A stretch of 5,904 nt of DNA, taken from Syntrophaceae bacterium (lineage in GTDB: Bacteria > Desulfobacterota > Syntrophorhabdia > Syntrophorhabdales > WCHB1-27). Below, piece by piece: positions 5,344 to 5,904 of this stretch. The stretch is from assembly GCA_003165115.1 (NCBI GenBank), contig PLSJ01000148.1, forward strand, positions 10,745 to 16,648. Direction: 5' to 3'. The notes under the pieces were generated by a model that saw only the letters and a list, made by a program, of their open reading frames with translations, was not told the DNA's origin and did not search any database. Each line of letters begins with the position of its first letter. The stretch's first letter is position 1. The position numbers and the translations under genes are program-made.

Positions 5344-5904
5344 CTACCCGGCCGGCACACCCACGGCCGCGGCCAGGGCAGCGAAATCCATGAACTTATC
5401 GAGGAGGGCAACGAAGTGGTCGACCTTCTTCTGCTGCTGGAAGCGCGTCTTGCCGAAGAAGTTCTCGATGATCTGGATGGCCTTGAGCGTGTCGTATCGG
5501 GTGAGGATGATCGGGACGCGCCGTTCTTCGGCAAGACCGATGATGACCGGGTTCGGACGCAGCTCGCCGGTGAGGATCAGGCAGCGCGTAGAGGTCTCGA
5601 TCGCGGCCAACTGGATATCGACCCTGTCGCCGCCGGTGACTACCGCCTTGTTCGAGCCGCGGCGGAAATAGGTGAGGGCGCTTTCCACGTTCATGGCGCC
5701 GACCATCAGGGTCTCCACCAGGTCGTCGAGGGCCGGGTCGCAGCAGAGGATTTCACCGCCCAGTCCTTCCAGCAGCTCACGGACACTCACCGACAGGAGC
5801 AGCTTTTCTTTGGGCAGGGTTGCGAAGACGGGCACGCCGAGGCGCTCCACGAAGGGCTTGAGCTTTTCCCCGGCGTAAGCCATGCGGTGCGGGAAAACGG
5901 CGTT
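5344..5904 (-). CDS. BioD-like P-loop/DRTGG-domain protein, C-terminal part
   Basis: The frame runs open into the window edge, so this is the C-terminal 186 residues of a longer protein. The first in-frame ATG (5881-5883) is probably internal: the seven codons before it (NAVFPHR) fit the end of a dethiobiotin-synthetase-like ATPase domain, and no SD precedes it. Counting from the first visible residue, VPVFATLPKEK (24-34) and SVSVREL (38-44) form the linker. VGAM (68-71), TGGDR (90-94), IETSTRCLILTG (102-113) and VPIILTRYDT (130-139) are typical of the DRTGG domain found in BioD-like proteins and in the N-terminal part of some phosphotransacetylases. No phosphotransacetylase catalytic domain follows; the protein stops about 50 residues after the DRTGG core. 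It is probably a cytosolic nucleotide-dependent regulatory or sensor protein; the exact role is unknown. It converges on the phospholipase D gene with 3 bp between stops. Confidence 0.85.
   Translation of the reverse strand, partial: NAVFPHRMAYAGEKLKPFVERLGVPVFATLPKEKLLLSVSVRELLEGLGGEILCCDPALDDLVETLMVGAMNVESALTYFRRGSNKAVVTGGDRVDIQLAAIETSTRCLILTGELRPNPVIIGLAEERRVPIILTRYDTLKAIQIIENFFGKTRFQQQKKVDHFVALLDKFMDFAALAAAVGVPAG

Overview
This 5.9 kb window looks like chromosome of a Gram-negative, GC-rich anaerobe-type bacterium. A Desulfobacterota (deltaproteobacterial) relative is my best guess, at low confidence. The pointers are a PEP-CTERM-type (VPxPA variant) sorting tail, which implies an exosortase/EPS system elsewhere in the genome; two lipoprotein signal peptides; strong Shine-Dalgarno (SD) sites; and a BioD-like/DRTGG protein. 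I see no mobile element, tRNA, rRNA or CRISPR array.

Layout. (1) 61-567, minus: flavin reductase-like FMN-binding protein with its own sigma70-like promoter. (2) 731-794: two tandem hairpins, one a perfect 17-bp palindrome, ending the upstream minus-strand unit. (3) 800-3142, minus: a two-gene operon of a secreted calcineurin-like metallophosphoesterase with a C-terminal beta-sandwich domain, followed 15 bp later by a small secreted protein with a VPIPA exosortase sorting tail. (4) 3143-3423: divergent intergenic region. Its minus-strand leader can fold into a compact multi-stem structure that buries an 11-nt perfect anti-SD match and carries micro-ORFs; its plus-strand side holds an 11-bp tandem repeat. 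(5) 3424-3768, plus: small coiled-coil-like lipoprotein of unknown function, starting at GTG. (6) 3925-5340, plus: phospholipase D/cardiolipin synthase-like enzyme with two intact HKD motifs and a lipoprotein-type N-terminus. (7) 5344-5904, minus, cut by the window edge: C-terminal part of a BioD-like P-loop/DRTGG protein, convergent with the phospholipase D gene at 3 bp.

How the genes may work together. The centre of the window is an envelope/surface cluster: a secreted phosphoesterase, an exosortase substrate, and two predicted outer-membrane lipoproteins, one of them a phospholipid-type phosphodiesterase/transferase. The two flanking genes are cytosolic and probably unrelated. No single known system ties all these together. 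The best candidates for something new are the phosphoesterase plus sorting-tail pair and the structured leader in front of it.
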